Shown: positions 35,914 to 45,237 of the stretch, one piece after another
Layout: each line of letters begins with the position of its first letter
Position numbering within the stretch: the stretch's first letter is position 1
Assembly: GCF_014652475.1 (NCBI RefSeq)
Contig: NZ_BMYW01000005.1
Coordinates: 132,692 to 196,691 of the forward strand
Reading direction: 5' to 3'
Length of the DNA: 64,000 bases
From: Vogesella alkaliphila
Lineage (GTDB): Bacteria; Pseudomonadota; Gammaproteobacteria; Burkholderiales; Chromobacteriaceae
Notes under the pieces: model-generated
Told to the model about the DNA's origin: nothing
The model's input: the letters and a program-made list of their open reading frames with translations, nothing else
The model's database searches: none
Program-made: the position numbers and the translations under genes

Positions 35914-36489
35914 TCAGGCGCTGCTGCTGTCGCTCTTGGGCGGCAGTTTGCTCGCAAGGAAATCGTCGTAGCCCTTCTGCACCAGCTCGAAGGTCTGCTG
36001 GATGCCGCTGGCGATGTCGCCGCCCAGCACCTTCAGTCCGTCCAGAATGTCCCTGGCCTCGTTGAAACCCTGCTCGAAGCCGCCGCGTACCAGCGCGACG
36101 AAACTGGTGGCCCGCTCTTCCTCGCTCATTTCCGGATGCTGCTGCGCGTAGGCGTCGTAAAAGCCGAGCGACAGCGACAGGATGCGCTCGGCGGTAGCCG
36201 CCGCGCTGTTGTCCTGCTTGTCGGCCGCCGTCTGCAACGCATCGGGGCCGAAATCCGGCGCCAGCAGCTCGTTGATCTTGTCGATGGCGCTGCGGTACAG
36301 CAGTTGCTGCGACTTGTTGCCGGCGCCGATCGAGACGTTGAGGCTGTCGATCACCTGGGCGTTCATCTCGTCGCGCGCACTGCGCTCCAGCGCCGACGGC
36401 TTGTTGAGGCGGCCGGGCGCGCTGCTGGCCTGGCTATTGTGGGCGACGGGTGTCAGCGACGACATCCCCGAGGTGGGAAACAAGGACAT
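35914..36489 (-). CDS. DUF5610 domain protein
   Basis: 191-residue soluble protein. The conserved DUF5610 region runs from about residue 70 to 175 (GPDALQTAADKQDNSAAATA then ILSLSLGFYDAYAQQHPEMS and GFEQGFNEARDILDGLKVLG). The N-terminus is Ser/Ala-rich and has no signal peptide. The family is common in Proteobacteria, including near flagellar genes, but no role is known. SD GCGGGAG precedes ATG 36489. Confidence 0.82.
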   Translation of the reverse strand: MSLFPTSGMSSLTPVAHNSQASSAPGRLNKPSALERSARDEMNAQVIDSLNVSIGAGNKSQQLLYRSAIDKINELLAPDFGPDALQTAADKQDNSAAATAERILSLSLGFYDAYAQQHPEMSEEERATSFVALVRGGFEQGFNEARDILDGLKVLGGDIASGIQQTFELVQKGYDDFLASKLPPKSDSSSA

Positions 36490-36582
36490 GGCAAACTCCC
36501 GCAGGTTGGCTGGGCGTGGCTATCTCCTTGACGTTATAGTGCTTTCTCGCGCGGCTGCCGCCGTTTGTCGTGAGCGGGGCGC

Positions 36583-36608
36583 AAAAAAAGGCAGCCCGCA
36601 GGCTGCCT
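36583..36608 (-). terminator. Terminator of the acyl-CoA dehydrogenase gene
   Basis: On the minus strand GGCAGCC-TGCG-GGCTGCC followed by T7. Confidence 0.9.
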
Positions 36609-36646
36609 CGTGTCGTGCTCGTGTCGTGACCGTCGGCAGCGCGCGA

Positions 36647-38431
36647 TCAGAAGGCGAAGTGCTCGTCCGCCAGCGTCATCAGCGGCTTGGCGCCGCCCTT
36701 GATGGTGGCTTTCAGCGCTTCCACTTCCGGCAGCAGCTTGGCGAAGTAGAAGCGGGCGGTGGCGATCTTGGCCTTGTAGAAGTCGTCGCCGCCGGTTTCC
36801 AGCTTGGCGTAGGCCACTTCCGCCATGCGCGCCCACAGCCAGCCGTAGGTCAGGTGACCGAGCAGGCGCAGGTAGTCGCTGGCGGCGGCACCGGCTTCGT
36901 CGCGGTCCTTCATCGACGCCATGCCGATGCCCATGGTGATGTCGCCGACGTCCTTCAGCAGCTTGGCCAGCGGGGCCACGAACTCGGCCAGCTGCGCGTT
37001 GCCTTCGTTGGCCTGGCAGAACTTGTGGATCTGCTTGGTGAACTTGCGCAGCTTCTGGCCCTGATCCAGCAGCACCTTGCGGCCGAGCAGGTCGATGGCC
37101 TGGATGCCGTTGGTGCCTTCGTAGATCTGCGAGATGCGGCAGTCGCGCACCAGCTGTTCCATGCCCCACTCGCGGATAAAGCCGTGGCCGCCGAACACCT
37201 GCATGCCAAGGTTGGCCGCAGTGTAGCCGTTGTCGGTCATGAAGGCCTTGGCCACCGGGGTCAGCAGCGCCACCAGGTCGGCGGCATCGGCGCGCGCGTC
37301 GGCGTCCGGATGCTTTTCTTCGATGTCCAGCTGCAGCGCCAGCAGCGCGGCCAGCGCACGGCCGGCTTCGGTGTAGGCCTTCTGCGTCAGCAGCATGCGG
37401 CGCACGTCCGGGTGCACGATGATCGGGTCGGCGGCCTTTTCCGGGAACTTGGCGCCGGCCATCGCGCGCATCTGCAGCCGGTCGCGGGCATAGCTCAGCG
37501 CGCCCTGGAAGGCGGCCTCACCCAGGCCCAGGCCCTGCATGCCGCAGCCCAGACGCGCGGCGTTCATCATGGTGAACATGCAGGCCAGGCCCTTGTTGGC
37601 CTCGCCGATCAGGTAGCCGCGGGCACCGTCGAGGTTGATGACGGCGGTGGCGTTGGCCTTGATGCCCATCTTGTGTTCCAGGCTGCCGCAGTACACGCTG
37701 TTGCGGCTGCCGTCGGCGTGGAATTTCGGCACGATGAACAGCGAGATGCCCTTCACGTCCTTCGGCGCGTCCGGCAGGCGCGCCAGCACCAGGTGGATGA
37801 TGTTGTCGGACAGGTCGTGCTCGCCGGCGGAGATGAAGATCTTGGTGCCGCTGATGCTGTAGCTGCCGTCGCCGTTCGGTTCGGCCTTGGTTTTCAGCAG
37901 GCCGAGGTCGGTACCGCAGTGCGGCTCGGTCAGGCACATGGTGCCGGTCCAGCTGCCATCGACCAGATGCGGCAGGTAGGTGGCTTTCTGCTCGTCGCTG
38001 CCGTGGGCGTGGATGGCGGAGTAGGCGCCGTGGCTCAGGCCGGGGTACATCGACCAGGCGACGTTGGCGGAGCACTGCATCTCGATGATCGGGAAGGACA
38101 GCGTCTTGGGCATGCCCTGGCCGCCGTAGGCCGGGTCGCAGTCCAGCGCGGTGAAGCCCAGTTCGCAGAACTGCTGGTACGCTTCCTTGAAGCCGACCGG
38201 GGTGGTGACCGACTTGGTGGCGGCGTCGAAGGTGCAGCCTTCCTCGTCGGCCGGGCGGTTCAGCGGTGCCAGCTCGTTTTCGCAGAATTGTGCCGCCGCC
38301 TCCAGATAAGACGAGAAAATGTCCTGCGTGGCTTCTTCATAACCCGGCAGCGAGGGCAGGGTATCCTGAACTTTGATCAGCTCGTTCAGGACAAAGTCGA
38401 AATCGCGCAGCGGTGCTTGATAAGCGGGCAT
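36647..38431 (-). CDS. Acyl-CoA dehydrogenase with extended C-terminal domain
   Basis: 594-residue FAD enzyme catalysing the first step of beta-oxidation. MCLTEPHCGTDLGLLKTKAE (residues about 160-179) and FISAGEHDLSDNIIHLVLARL form the FAD/acyl site; the catalytic Glu lies in ISQIYEGTNGIQAIDLLGRK (about 417-436). The extra C-terminal domain (about 460-594) places it with the AidB/PhaE-like long group found in many beta- and gammaproteobacteria. An AAAC-N4-GTTT element upstream resembles fatty-acid-regulator sites. An uptake word lies in-frame at 37211. Confidence 0.93.
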   Translation of the reverse strand: MPAYQAPLRDFDFVLNELIKVQDTLPSLPGYEEATQDIFSSYLEAAAQFCENELAPLNRPADEEGCTFDAATKSVTTPVGFKEAYQQFCELGFTALDCDPAYGGQGMPKTLSFPIIEMQCSANVAWSMYPGLSHGAYSAIHAHGSDEQKATYLPHLVDGSWTGTMCLTEPHCGTDLGLLKTKAEPNGDGSYSISGTKIFISAGEHDLSDNIIHLVLARLPDAPKDVKGISLFIVPKFHADGSRNSVYCGSLEHKMGIKANATAVINLDGARGYLIGEANKGLACMFTMMNAARLGCGMQGLGLGEAAFQGALSYARDRLQMRAMAGAKFPEKAADPIIVHPDVRRMLLTQKAYTEAGRALAALLALQLDIEEKHPDADARADAADLVALLTPVAKAFMTDNGYTAANLGMQVFGGHGFIREWGMEQLVRDCRISQIYEGTNGIQAIDLLGRKVLLDQGQKLRKFTKQIHKFCQANEGNAQLAEFVAPLAKLLKDVGDITMGIGMASMKDRDEAGAAASDYLRLLGHLTYGWLWARMAEVAYAKLETGGDDFYKAKIATARFYFAKLLPEVEALKATIKGGAKPLMTLADEHFAF

Positions 38432-38549
38432 GATGGTCTCCGTATTAATGCACGGCCCGGATGCAACGGGTCGTCTCTCGTGTCGTATTGGGGTGGCGGC
38501 ACAAAACCGTGTGCTGGGACGTAGTGTGCACAGCGATACATGTTTAAGT

Positions 38550-38562
38550 CAAACGCTTGTTT
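38550..38562. promoter_or_regulatory. PsrA/FadR-like fatty-acid operator upstream of the acyl-CoA dehydrogenase
   Basis: CAAACGCTTGTTT fits (G/C)AAAC-N4-GTTT on one side; it overlaps minus-strand TTGACT (38552-38547), a -35-like element. Known consensus, unproven here. Confidence 0.4.
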
Positions 38563-38615
38563 TATTTTTTTGGTCGGCGCGGCGCAGCCGGCCACGGAAA
38601 GGGCGCAGGTAGCCT

Positions 38616-39173
38616 ATGAGTGTCAAACGCTGGTTATTGCGACATATGCCGCACCCGGGAGTGTGGCTGGCCAATTCGGCCCTGCTGCGGCCGCTGGCCC
38701 CGTATCTGGGTCATGCCGCGCTGTGGAGCCTGCAGCGGCGCAAGGTGGCGCTGGCGGTGGCGGTCGGCCTGTTTTCCGGGCTGATGCCGGGGCCGACGCA
38801 GATGCTGACGGCGGCGTTGCTCGCGTTGCTTTTTCGCATCAATCTGCCGGTGGCGCTGGCCTGCACCCTGTATACCAACCCGCTGACCTATCTGCCGCTG
38901 TACTACCTGGCCTTCGAACTGGGCAAGCAGTTGCTGGGCATCAACGGCGAACTGGTGATGCCGCCGTTCCCGGCATTTGACGGCGAACACCTGTGGCAAT
39001 GGCAGCACGCGGTTGTGGGGTGGACCCTGCACATGGGGTGGCCGCTGGTGGTGGGCGTGCCGGCGCTGGGGCTGACCTTCGGCCTCACCGGATATGTTAT
39101 CGTGATGCTGTTATGGCAATGCGCCGTGTTGCGGCAGTGGCGCAAGCGAAAGGAAGTTCGTGGATCTGACTGA
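38616..39173 (+). CDS. DUF2062 membrane protein
   Basis: 185-residue protein with about three membrane segments. The DUF2062 signature AVGLFSGLMPGPTQMLTAALLALLFRINLPVA (residues about 49-80) and LYTNPLTYLPLYYLAFELG (about 85-103) are plain. Function unknown across the family. Its end overlaps the next gene by 14 nt, so it forms a unit with the Nudix hydrolase and PilZ genes. Confidence 0.9.
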   Translation: MSVKRWLLRHMPHPGVWLANSALLRPLAPYLGHAALWSLQRRKVALAVAVGLFSGLMPGPTQMLTAALLALLFRINLPVALACTLYTNPLTYLPLYYLAFELGKQLLGINGELVMPPFPAFDGEHLWQWQHAVVGWTLHMGWPLVVGVPALGLTFGLTGYVIVMLLWQCAVLRQWRKRKEVRGSD

Positions 39174-39717
39174 AAAGAAACTGGCCGGCGAGCAGGTGTT
39201 CAGCGGCGGCTTCATCAAGGTGCAGCGCGATAGCGTGGCGCTGCCGGACGGCAGCCCCGCGTGGCGCGAGTACATCCGTCACCCCGGCGCGGTGGCGGTG
39301 CTGGCGCTGTCCGACGACGGCAAGCTGCTGCTGGAGTGCCAGTTCCGCTATCCGCTGGCGCGCACTTTTCTGGAGATTCCGGCCGGCAAGATCGATCCGC
39401 AGGAGGCGCCGCTGGATACCGCCAGGCGCGAACTGCTGGAAGAAACCGGCTATCGGGCGGCCAACTGGTTTTATCTGGGCAAGGCCTATCCGTGCATCGG
39501 CTATTCTGATGAGGTGATTCACTATTATCTGGCGACCGCGCTGACCGCCGGCGAGCGGCAGCTGGACGAGGGCGAATTCCTGGAAGTGCTGACTGTGCCA
39601 CTGGCCGAGGTAATGACGATGACACTGGATGGCCGCATCTGCGACAGCAAGAGCCTCGTCGGCCTGCACTGGTTGGCCGCATGGCAACGCGGGGAGCTGC
39701 GCTGTGAAGCCCTTTGA
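39160..39717 (+). CDS. Nudix hydrolase, probable ADP-ribose pyrophosphatase
   Basis: 185-residue NudF-type hydrolase. An intact Nudix box, AGKIDPQEAPLDTARRELLE-ETGY (residues about 74-97), supplies the Mg2+ ligands, and the ADPRase-specific Pro follows near YPCIGYSDEVIHYYL. A GTG start at 39160, seven bases after AAGGAAG, is inferred since no ATG fits. It overlaps the DUF2062 gene by 14 nt and the PilZ gene by 14 nt. An in-frame uptake word codes WLAA at 39672. Confidence 0.9.
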   Translation: MDLTEKKLAGEQVFSGGFIKVQRDSVALPDGSPAWREYIRHPGAVAVLALSDDGKLLLECQFRYPLARTFLEIPAGKIDPQEAPLDTARRELLEETGYRAANWFYLGKAYPCIGYSDEVIHYYLATALTAGERQLDEGEFLEVLTVPLAEVMTMTLDGRICDSKSLVGLHWLAAWQRGELRCEAL

Positions 39718-40015
39718 CGCGCATCACGAGCGTCGGGGCGGCAAACGCCTGCGCATGGGCTGCCGTGCCAAGATGAAATCGCGCCATACCGGCGAAACCC
39801 ACTATGGCGAATGCGTGGATCTGTCGGTGGACGGGCTCGCCATCCGCTCCGCGTTCGTGCCGCAATTCGGCGAAATCCTGGAGGTCACCATCATCGTGCC
39901 ACCGGTCGGCGAGGTGTACAGCAAGCCGTTCGAGGTGGTGGTGGAAGTGCGGCGCTGCAACGAGGTGGAGCGCGGTAAGCTGTATGAAATCGGCGCAAAA
40001 ATTATCAAACGCTAG
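39704..40015 (+). CDS. PilZ-domain c-di-GMP binding protein
   Basis: 103-residue single PilZ domain. The c-di-GMP motifs are present: Arg-rich RRGGKRLRM in the N-terminal loop and D-L-S-V-D-G-L at residues about 38-44. A GTG start at 39704 after GGGGAG is inferred; the frame opens earlier but within nudix coding sequence. The ligand may come from the diguanylate cyclase at 45238-46632. Output partner unknown. Confidence 0.88.
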   Translation: MKPFDAHHERRGGKRLRMGCRAKMKSRHTGETHYGECVDLSVDGLAIRSAFVPQFGEILEVTIIVPPVGEVYSKPFEVVVEVRRCNEVERGKLYEIGAKIIKR

Positions 40016-40018
40016 TTA

Positions 40019-40034
40019 ATTCATTTGCATGAAT
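40019..40034. promoter_or_regulatory. Palindrome ATTCAT-TTGC-ATGAAT upstream of the prkA operon
   Basis: Perfect 6-bp arms around TTGC, 3 nt past the PilZ stop and about 180 nt before prkA. Same CATTTGCATG core as the gntR operator (29592). Confidence 0.45.
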
Positions 40035-40044
40035 TGCTTGTCCT

Positions 40045-40077
40045 AAAAAAGTCGCTGGAATGGCGGCTTTTTTTATT
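40045..40077. terminator. Terminator after the PilZ gene
   Basis: AAAAAAGTCGC-TGGAATG-GCGGCTTTTTTT. The rest of the 195-nt gap to prkA holds CTATACC (40097-40103, possible -10) and a CGGTGC/GCACCG hairpin at 40156-40172. Confidence 0.75.
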
Positions 40078-40210
40078 TGCAGCAGCGCTACTGTGCTATA
40101 CCCAAAAAAACAGATGCAGCTTGTTAGTCCACTGATAACTTGGCAAGGGGGAAGAGCGGTGCGATCGGCACCGTTCCCGCTCCGCTTGCCTCCAGCAGGA
40201 GGGTTAAGCC

Positions 40211-42139
40211 ATGAGCCCCGACATCTTCAGCAGTTTCGCTTCCCGTTTCGATCGCACTCGCGAAGAAGAATTGACCATTCAGGAGTATCTGGAACTGTGC
40301 AAGCAGGACCGCACCGCCTATGCGTCTGCCGCCGAGCGCATGCTGATGGCGGTGGGCGAGCCGGAAGTGGTCGATACCCGCCATGATCCCCGCCTGTCGC
40401 GCATTTTCAGCAACAAGATCATCCGTGTTTACCCGGCATTCCGTGACTTTTACGGCATGGAAGAAGTGGTGGAACAGGTGGTGTCCTATTTCCGCCATGC
40501 CGCGCAGGGGCTGGAAGAGAAGAAACAGATTCTCTATCTGCTGGGGCCGGTCGGCGGCGGCAAGTCCTCCATTGCCGAGAAGCTGAAAGAGCTGATGGAG
40601 CGGGTGCCGTTCTATGCCGTCAAGGGCAGCCCGGTCAACGAGTCGCCGCTGGGGCTGTTCAACTACGACGAGGACGGCCCGATCCTGGAAGAGCAGTACG
40701 GCATTCCGCGCCGCTACCTGCGCGGTATCCCCAGCCCGTGGGCGGTGAAGCGCCTGCACGAGTTCAACGGCGACATCAGCCAGTTCCGCGTGGTACGGCG
40801 CTATCCCTCGGTGCTGAAACAGATCGCGGTGGCCAAGACCGAGCCGGGCGACGAAAACAATCAGGACATCAGCTCGCTGGTGGGCAAGGTCGACATCCGC
40901 AAGCTGGAAAGCTACGCCCAGGATGACCCGGATGCCTACAGCTACTCCGGCGGCCTGTGCCTGGCCAACCAGGGGCTGCTGGAGTTCGTGGAAATGTTCA
41001 AGGCGCCGATCAAGGTGCTGCACCCGCTGCTGACCGCCACCCAGGAAGGCAACTTCAAGGGCACCGAAGGTTTTGGCGCCATTCCGTTCGACGGCATCAT
41101 CCTTGCCCACTCCAACGAGAGCGAATGGAAGCAGTTCCGCAACAACAAGAACAACGAGGCCTTCCTCGACCGTATCTACATCGTCAAGGTGCCGTACTGC
41201 CTGCGCGTTACCGACGAAACCCGCATCTACGACAAGCTGATCCGCAACTCGTCGCTGGGCGGCGCGCCGTGCGCACCGGGCACCCTGAAGATGATGGCGC
41301 AGTTCTCGGTGCTGTCGCGGCTGAAGGATCCGGAAAACTCCAGCCTGTTCAGCAAGATGCAGGTCTACGACGGCGAAAACCTGAAGGACACCGATCCGAA
41401 GGCGAAGTCGCAGCAGGAGTACCGCGATTTCGCCGGCGTCGACGAGGGCATGAGCGGCTTGTCGACCCGTTTCGCCTACAAGATCCTGTCCAAGGTGTTC
41501 AACTTCGACCACACCGAGGTGGCGGCCAACCCGGTACACCTGCTCTACGTGCTGGAGCAGCAGGTCGAGCGCGAGCAGTTTCCACCGGAGCTGGAGCAGA
41601 AATATCTCACCTTCATCAAGGAGTTTCTGGCGCCGAAGTATGTCGAATTTATCGGCAAGGAAATCCAGACCGCCTATCTGGAAAGCTACTCGGAGTACGG
41701 CCAGAACATCTTTGACCGTTACGTGACCTTTGCCGACTACTGGATTCAGGATCAGGAGTATCGCGACCAGGACACCGGCGAAAGCTTCGACCGCAATGCG
41801 CTCAACGCCGAACTGGAAAAGATCGAGAAGCCGGCCGGCATCTCCAACCCGAAAGACTTCCGCAACGAGATCGTCAACTTCGTGCTGCGGGCGCGGGCCA
41901 ACAATGCCGGCAAGAACCCGACCTGGACCAGTTACGAGAAACTGCGCACGGTCATCGAGAAGAAAATGTTCTCCAACACCGAGGAGCTGTTGCCGGTGAT
42001 CAGCTTCAATGCCAAGGCCAGCGCCGACGAGGCCAAGAAGCACGAAGACTTCGTCAACCGCATGGTGACCAAAGGCTACACCCCGAAACAGGTCCGCTTG
42101 CTGTGCGAATGGTATCTGCGGGTGCGCAAGTCGTCCTGA
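40211..42139 (+). CDS. prkA: PrkA-family serine protein kinase (YeaG)
   Basis: 642-residue AAA+-type protein kinase. The Walker A is LLGPVGGGKSSIAEKL (residues about 114-129); the C-terminal PrkA domain with kinase-like segments runs from about 400. YeaG of E. coli acts in nitrogen-starvation and stationary-phase responses with YeaH. Preceded by GGAGGGTT. It is the first gene of prkA-yeaH-spoVR, a set found together in many proteobacteria without spores. Confidence 0.96.
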   Translation: MSPDIFSSFASRFDRTREEELTIQEYLELCKQDRTAYASAAERMLMAVGEPEVVDTRHDPRLSRIFSNKIIRVYPAFRDFYGMEEVVEQVVSYFRHAAQGLEEKKQILYLLGPVGGGKSSIAEKLKELMERVPFYAVKGSPVNESPLGLFNYDEDGPILEEQYGIPRRYLRGIPSPWAVKRLHEFNGDISQFRVVRRYPSVLKQIAVAKTEPGDENNQDISSLVGKVDIRKLESYAQDDPDAYSYSGGLCLANQGLLEFVEMFKAPIKVLHPLLTATQEGNFKGTEGFGAIPFDGIILAHSNESEWKQFRNNKNNEAFLDRIYIVKVPYCLRVTDETRIYDKLIRNSSLGGAPCAPGTLKMMAQFSVLSRLKDPENSSLFSKMQVYDGENLKDTDPKAKSQQEYRDFAGVDEGMSGLSTRFAYKILSKVFNFDHTEVAANPVHLLYVLEQQVEREQFPPELEQKYLTFIKEFLAPKYVEFIGKEIQTAYLESYSEYGQNIFDRYVTFADYWIQDQEYRDQDTGESFDRNALNAELEKIEKPAGISNPKDFRNEIVNFVLRARANNAGKNPTWTSYEKLRTVIEKKMFSNTEELLPVISFNAKASADEAKKHEDFVNRMVTKGYTPKQVRLLCEWYLRVRKSS

Positions 42140-42147
42140 GCAATAGC

Positions 42148-42182
42148 GGCGCCAACGTTGGCCGCGGGGCCTGCGGCCAACG
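42148..42182. repeat. Uptake-word cluster between prkA and yeaH
   Basis: GCGCCAACGTTGGCCGCGGG, a near-palindromic variant, then exact TGCGGCCAAC at 42172-42181. May form a hairpin in the operon spacer. Confidence 0.65.
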
Positions 42183-42213
42183 TGCGTACCGCACACAAGG
42201 CTAGGAGACAATC

Positions 42214-43488
42214 ATGTCGAATATCATCGACAGAAGACTCAACGGCAAGAACAAGTCGGCGGTTAACCGCGAGCGTTTTTTGCGGCGCTTCAAGGCCCAG
42301 ATCAAGGAGGCCGTCGGCAAGGCCATCAAGGGGCGCAGCATCACCGATATCGACAGCGGCGAGAGCGTGTCCATCCCGGTAAAGGACATCTCCGAGCCGA
42401 GTTTTCACCATGGACGCGGTGGCCGCAGCGACCAGGTTCACCCCGGCAACGAAGAGTTCATCCGCGGCGACCGCATCAACCGTCCGCAGGGCGGTGGTGC
42501 CGGGGGAGGGGGCGGCAAGGCCAGCAACGAGGGTGAGGGCGAGGACGACTTTGCCTTCCAGCTGTCGCGCGAAGAATTCATGAACGTGTTTTTCGAGGAC
42601 CTGGCACTTCCCAACCTGATCAAGACCCAGCTGATGGGCATCGAGGAAATGAAGTCGGTGCGCGCCGGCTACACCAATGACGGCACCCCGGCCAACATCA
42701 GCATCGTGCGTTCGCTGCGCGGGGCGCTGGCACGGCGGGTGGCGATGGCGGCGCCGACGCTGCGCCAGCTGCGCGAGGCGGAAGAAGACCTCGACACGCT
42801 GCTGGAGTCCGACGCCGACAACGGCCCGGAAGTGCGCGAGCGGCGCAAGCGCATCCACGCGCTGCGCGAGAAGGTCAACCGCATCCCGTTCATCGACCCC
42901 TACGACCTGCGCTACAACAACCGCATCAAGCAGCCCAAGCCGACCAGCCAGGCGGTGATGTTCTGCATCATGGACGTGTCCGGCTCGATGGATGAGTCGA
43001 AAAAGGACATGGCCAAGCGCTTTTTCATCCTGCTGTACCTGTTTTTGCAGCGCAATTACGAAAAGATCGAGGTGGTGTTCATCCGCCACCACACCAGTGC
43101 GGTCGAGGTCAGCGAGCAGGACTTTTTCCATTCGCGCGAATCCGGCGGCACCGTGGTGTCGTCGGCACTGAACCTGATGCACGACATCGTGCAGAAGCGC
43201 TACGCCAACCGCGACTGGAACATCTACGCGGCGCAGGCTTCCGACGGCGACAACTGGGACAGCGACTCGGCCAACTGCGGCCGCATCATGCAGGAAAGCC
43301 TGCTGCCGTGGTGCCAGTACTTCGCCTACATCGAGATCACCCAGGGCGAGCCGCAAAACCTGTGGTACGAGTACCTGAAAGTGGCGGAGCACTACAAGCA
43401 CTTCGCGATGCAGAAGATCGGCTCGCCGGCAGACATCTATCCGGTGTTCCGCGAGCTGTTCAAGCGCCAGCCTGCCACCCGCAGCTAG
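42214..43488 (+). CDS. yeaH: YeaH/YhbH family protein (DUF444, VWA-like)
   Basis: 424-residue protein with a von Willebrand A-type MIDAS motif D-x-S-x-[21 protein letters not shown] at residues about 248-267, as in B. subtilis YhbH and E. coli YeaH. The N-terminus is basic; a Gly-rich linker ([19 protein letters not shown]) sits at about 92-110. Second gene of the prkA operon, 74 nt after prkA across an uptake-word cluster. Works with PrkA; mechanism unknown. Confidence 0.95.
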   Translation: MSNIIDRRLNGKNKSAVNRERFLRRFKAQIKEAVGKAIKGRSITDIDSGESVSIPVKDISEPSFHHGRGGRSDQVHPGNEEFIRGDRINRPQGGGAGGGGGKASNEGEGEDDFAFQLSREEFMNVFFEDLALPNLIKTQLMGIEEMKSVRAGYTNDGTPANISIVRSLRGALARRVAMAAPTLRQLREAEEDLDTLLESDADNGPEVRERRKRIHALREKVNRIPFIDPYDLRYNNRIKQPKPTSQAVMFCIMDVSGSMDESKKDMAKRFFILLYLFLQRNYEKIEVVFIRHHTSAVEVSEQDFFHSRESGGTVVSSALNLMHDIVQKRYANRDWNIYAAQASDGDNWDSDSANCGRIMQESLLPWCQYFAYIEITQGEPQNLWYEYLKVAEHYKHFAMQKIGSPADIYPVFRELFKRQPATRS

Positions 43489-43522
43489 CCCCCGGCGCAC
43501 ACAATATGGAGAGCGAGGCATC

Positions 43523-45037
43523 ATGAAACCGATCTCTACCGGCTCCGAATGGACCTTTGACCTGATTGAACGTTACGACGCCGCCATCCGCGAGATCGCG
43601 CACGGCGAGTTTCACCTCGACACCTACCCGGTGCAGCTGGAGATCATCACCGCCGAGCAGATGATGGACGCCTATTCCTCGGTCGGCATGCCGGTGAACT
43701 ACCAGCACTGGAGCTTCGGCAAGCACTTCGTGCAGACCGAGAAGGGCTACAAGCGCGGCCAGATGGGGCTGGCCTATGAAATCGTGATCAACTCTAACCC
43801 CTGCATTGCCTACCTGATGGAAGAGAACACCATGACCATGCAGGCGCTGGTGATCGCCCATGCCGCCTATGGTCACAACAGCTTCTTCAAGGGCAACTAC
43901 CTGTTCCGCACCTGGACCGACGCCTCGGCCATCATCGACTACCTGGTGTTCGCCAAGCAGTACATCAGCCGCTGCGAGGAGCGCTACGGCATCGACGCGG
44001 TGGAAGAGCTGCTGGATTCCTGCCACGCGCTGATGAACTACGGTGTCGACCGCTACAAGCGGCCGCAGAAACTGTCGCTGGCCGAGGAGCAGGCGCGGCA
44101 GGTCGAGCGAGAGAACTACCTGCAGCTGCAGGTCAACGACCTGTGGCGCACCATTCCGCGCCGGGAAAAGGACGGTGCCAGCCGGGCGGCGCCGCGCTTC
44201 CCGTCGGAGCCGCAGGAAAACATCCTCTATTTCATCGAGAAATCGGCGCCGCTGCTGGAACCGTGGCAGCGCGAGATCGTGCGCATCGTGCGCAAGGTGG
44301 CGCAGTATTTCTATCCGCAACGCCAGACCCAGGTGATGAACGAGGGCTGGGCCACCTTCTGGCACTACACGCTGATGAACCGGTTGTACGACAAGGAGAT
44401 GCTGACCGATGGCGCGATGATGGAATTCCTGCAGAGCCACACCAACGTGGTGTACCAGCCGCCGGTGACCGCGCGCTGGTACAACGGCATCAACCCGTAC
44501 GCGCTGGGTTTCTCCATGTACCAGGACATCAAGCGCATCTGCGAGGCCCCCACCGACGAGGACCGCGAGTGGTTCCCGGACATCGCCGGCACGCCGTGGC
44601 GGCCGGTGCTGGAATTCGCGATGAAGAACTTCAAGGACGAGAGCTTCATCTCGCAGTATCTGTCGCCCAAGCTGATCCGCGATTTCCGTTTCTTTGCCAT
44701 CCGCGACGACGACCGCGACGACAAGCTGGAGGTGTCCGCCATTCACGACGAGCAGGGCTACCAGGCGATTCGCGCTACCTTGTCGGAGCAGTACAACCTC
44801 GGCTCGCGCGAGCCGAACATCCAGGTGTGGTCGGTGAACGTGCGGGGCGACCGTGGCCTGACGCTGCGCCATACCCGTCACAACCGCAAGCCGCTGGACG
44901 AGGCCAGCGCACAGGAGGTGCTGAAGCATGTCGCCCGGCTGTGGGGCTTCGGCGTCAAGCTGGAAAGTGTCGACAGCGACGGCACGGTGCAGCAGCGTTT
45001 CGACTGCCATCCGGAGGCGGCAGTAGCCAGCCTGTAA
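43523..45037 (+). CDS. spoVR: SpoVR family protein (YcgB-like)
   Basis: 504-residue protein of the SpoVR/YcgB family. EWTFDLIERYDAAIREIAHG near the N-terminus, YPVQLEIITAEQMMDAYSSV at about residue 35, and the conserved YFYPQRQTQVMNEGWATFWH core (about 267-286) identify it. Family members lie beside prkA/yeaH; biochemical role unknown. SD GGAGAG precedes ATG 43523. Operon ends at an uptake-word terminator. Confidence 0.95.
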   Translation: MKPISTGSEWTFDLIERYDAAIREIAHGEFHLDTYPVQLEIITAEQMMDAYSSVGMPVNYQHWSFGKHFVQTEKGYKRGQMGLAYEIVINSNPCIAYLMEENTMTMQALVIAHAAYGHNSFFKGNYLFRTWTDASAIIDYLVFAKQYISRCEERYGIDAVEELLDSCHALMNYGVDRYKRPQKLSLAEEQARQVERENYLQLQVNDLWRTIPRREKDGASRAAPRFPSEPQENILYFIEKSAPLLEPWQREIVRIVRKVAQYFYPQRQTQVMNEGWATFWHYTLMNRLYDKEMLTDGAMMEFLQSHTNVVYQPPVTARWYNGINPYALGFSMYQDIKRICEAPTDEDREWFPDIAGTPWRPVLEFAMKNFKDESFISQYLSPKLIRDFRFFAIRDDDRDDKLEVSAIHDEQGYQAIRATLSEQYNLGSREPNIQVWSVNVRGDRGLTLRHTRHNRKPLDEASAQEVLKHVARLWGFGVKLESVDSDGTVQQRFDCHPEAAVASL

Positions 45038-45063
45038 GGTACCGGCGTCTGTCGATGCGAAAA

Positions 45064-45089
45064 ACTTGCGGCCAACGTTGGCCGCAAGT
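45064..45089. terminator. Uptake-word palindrome, terminator of the prkA operon
   Basis: ACTTGCGGCCAAC / GTTGGCCGCAAGT, perfect 26-nt palindrome flanked by AAAA and CGTTTTT. The 45097-45237 gap to the next stop shows nothing else. Confidence 0.88.
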
Positions 45090-45237
45090 CGTTTTTGCCC
45101 GCGTCGCTCGGGGGGCGAGATGCGCTGATGGCGAGGTGCGGGCCGCGCTGGCGTTGCCTGCCGGACCGAGGGGCGCGACCACATGGGGCACGCATCGGCG
45201 ACAGGCCTCGGCCTGCCGCCAAGACGAACGGCTGCCG

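Noticed and set aside
40078-40210. Sigma-54 promoter upstream of prkA
   Set aside because: TTGGCAAGGGGGAAGAGCGG lacks the GC at -12 with correct spacing.
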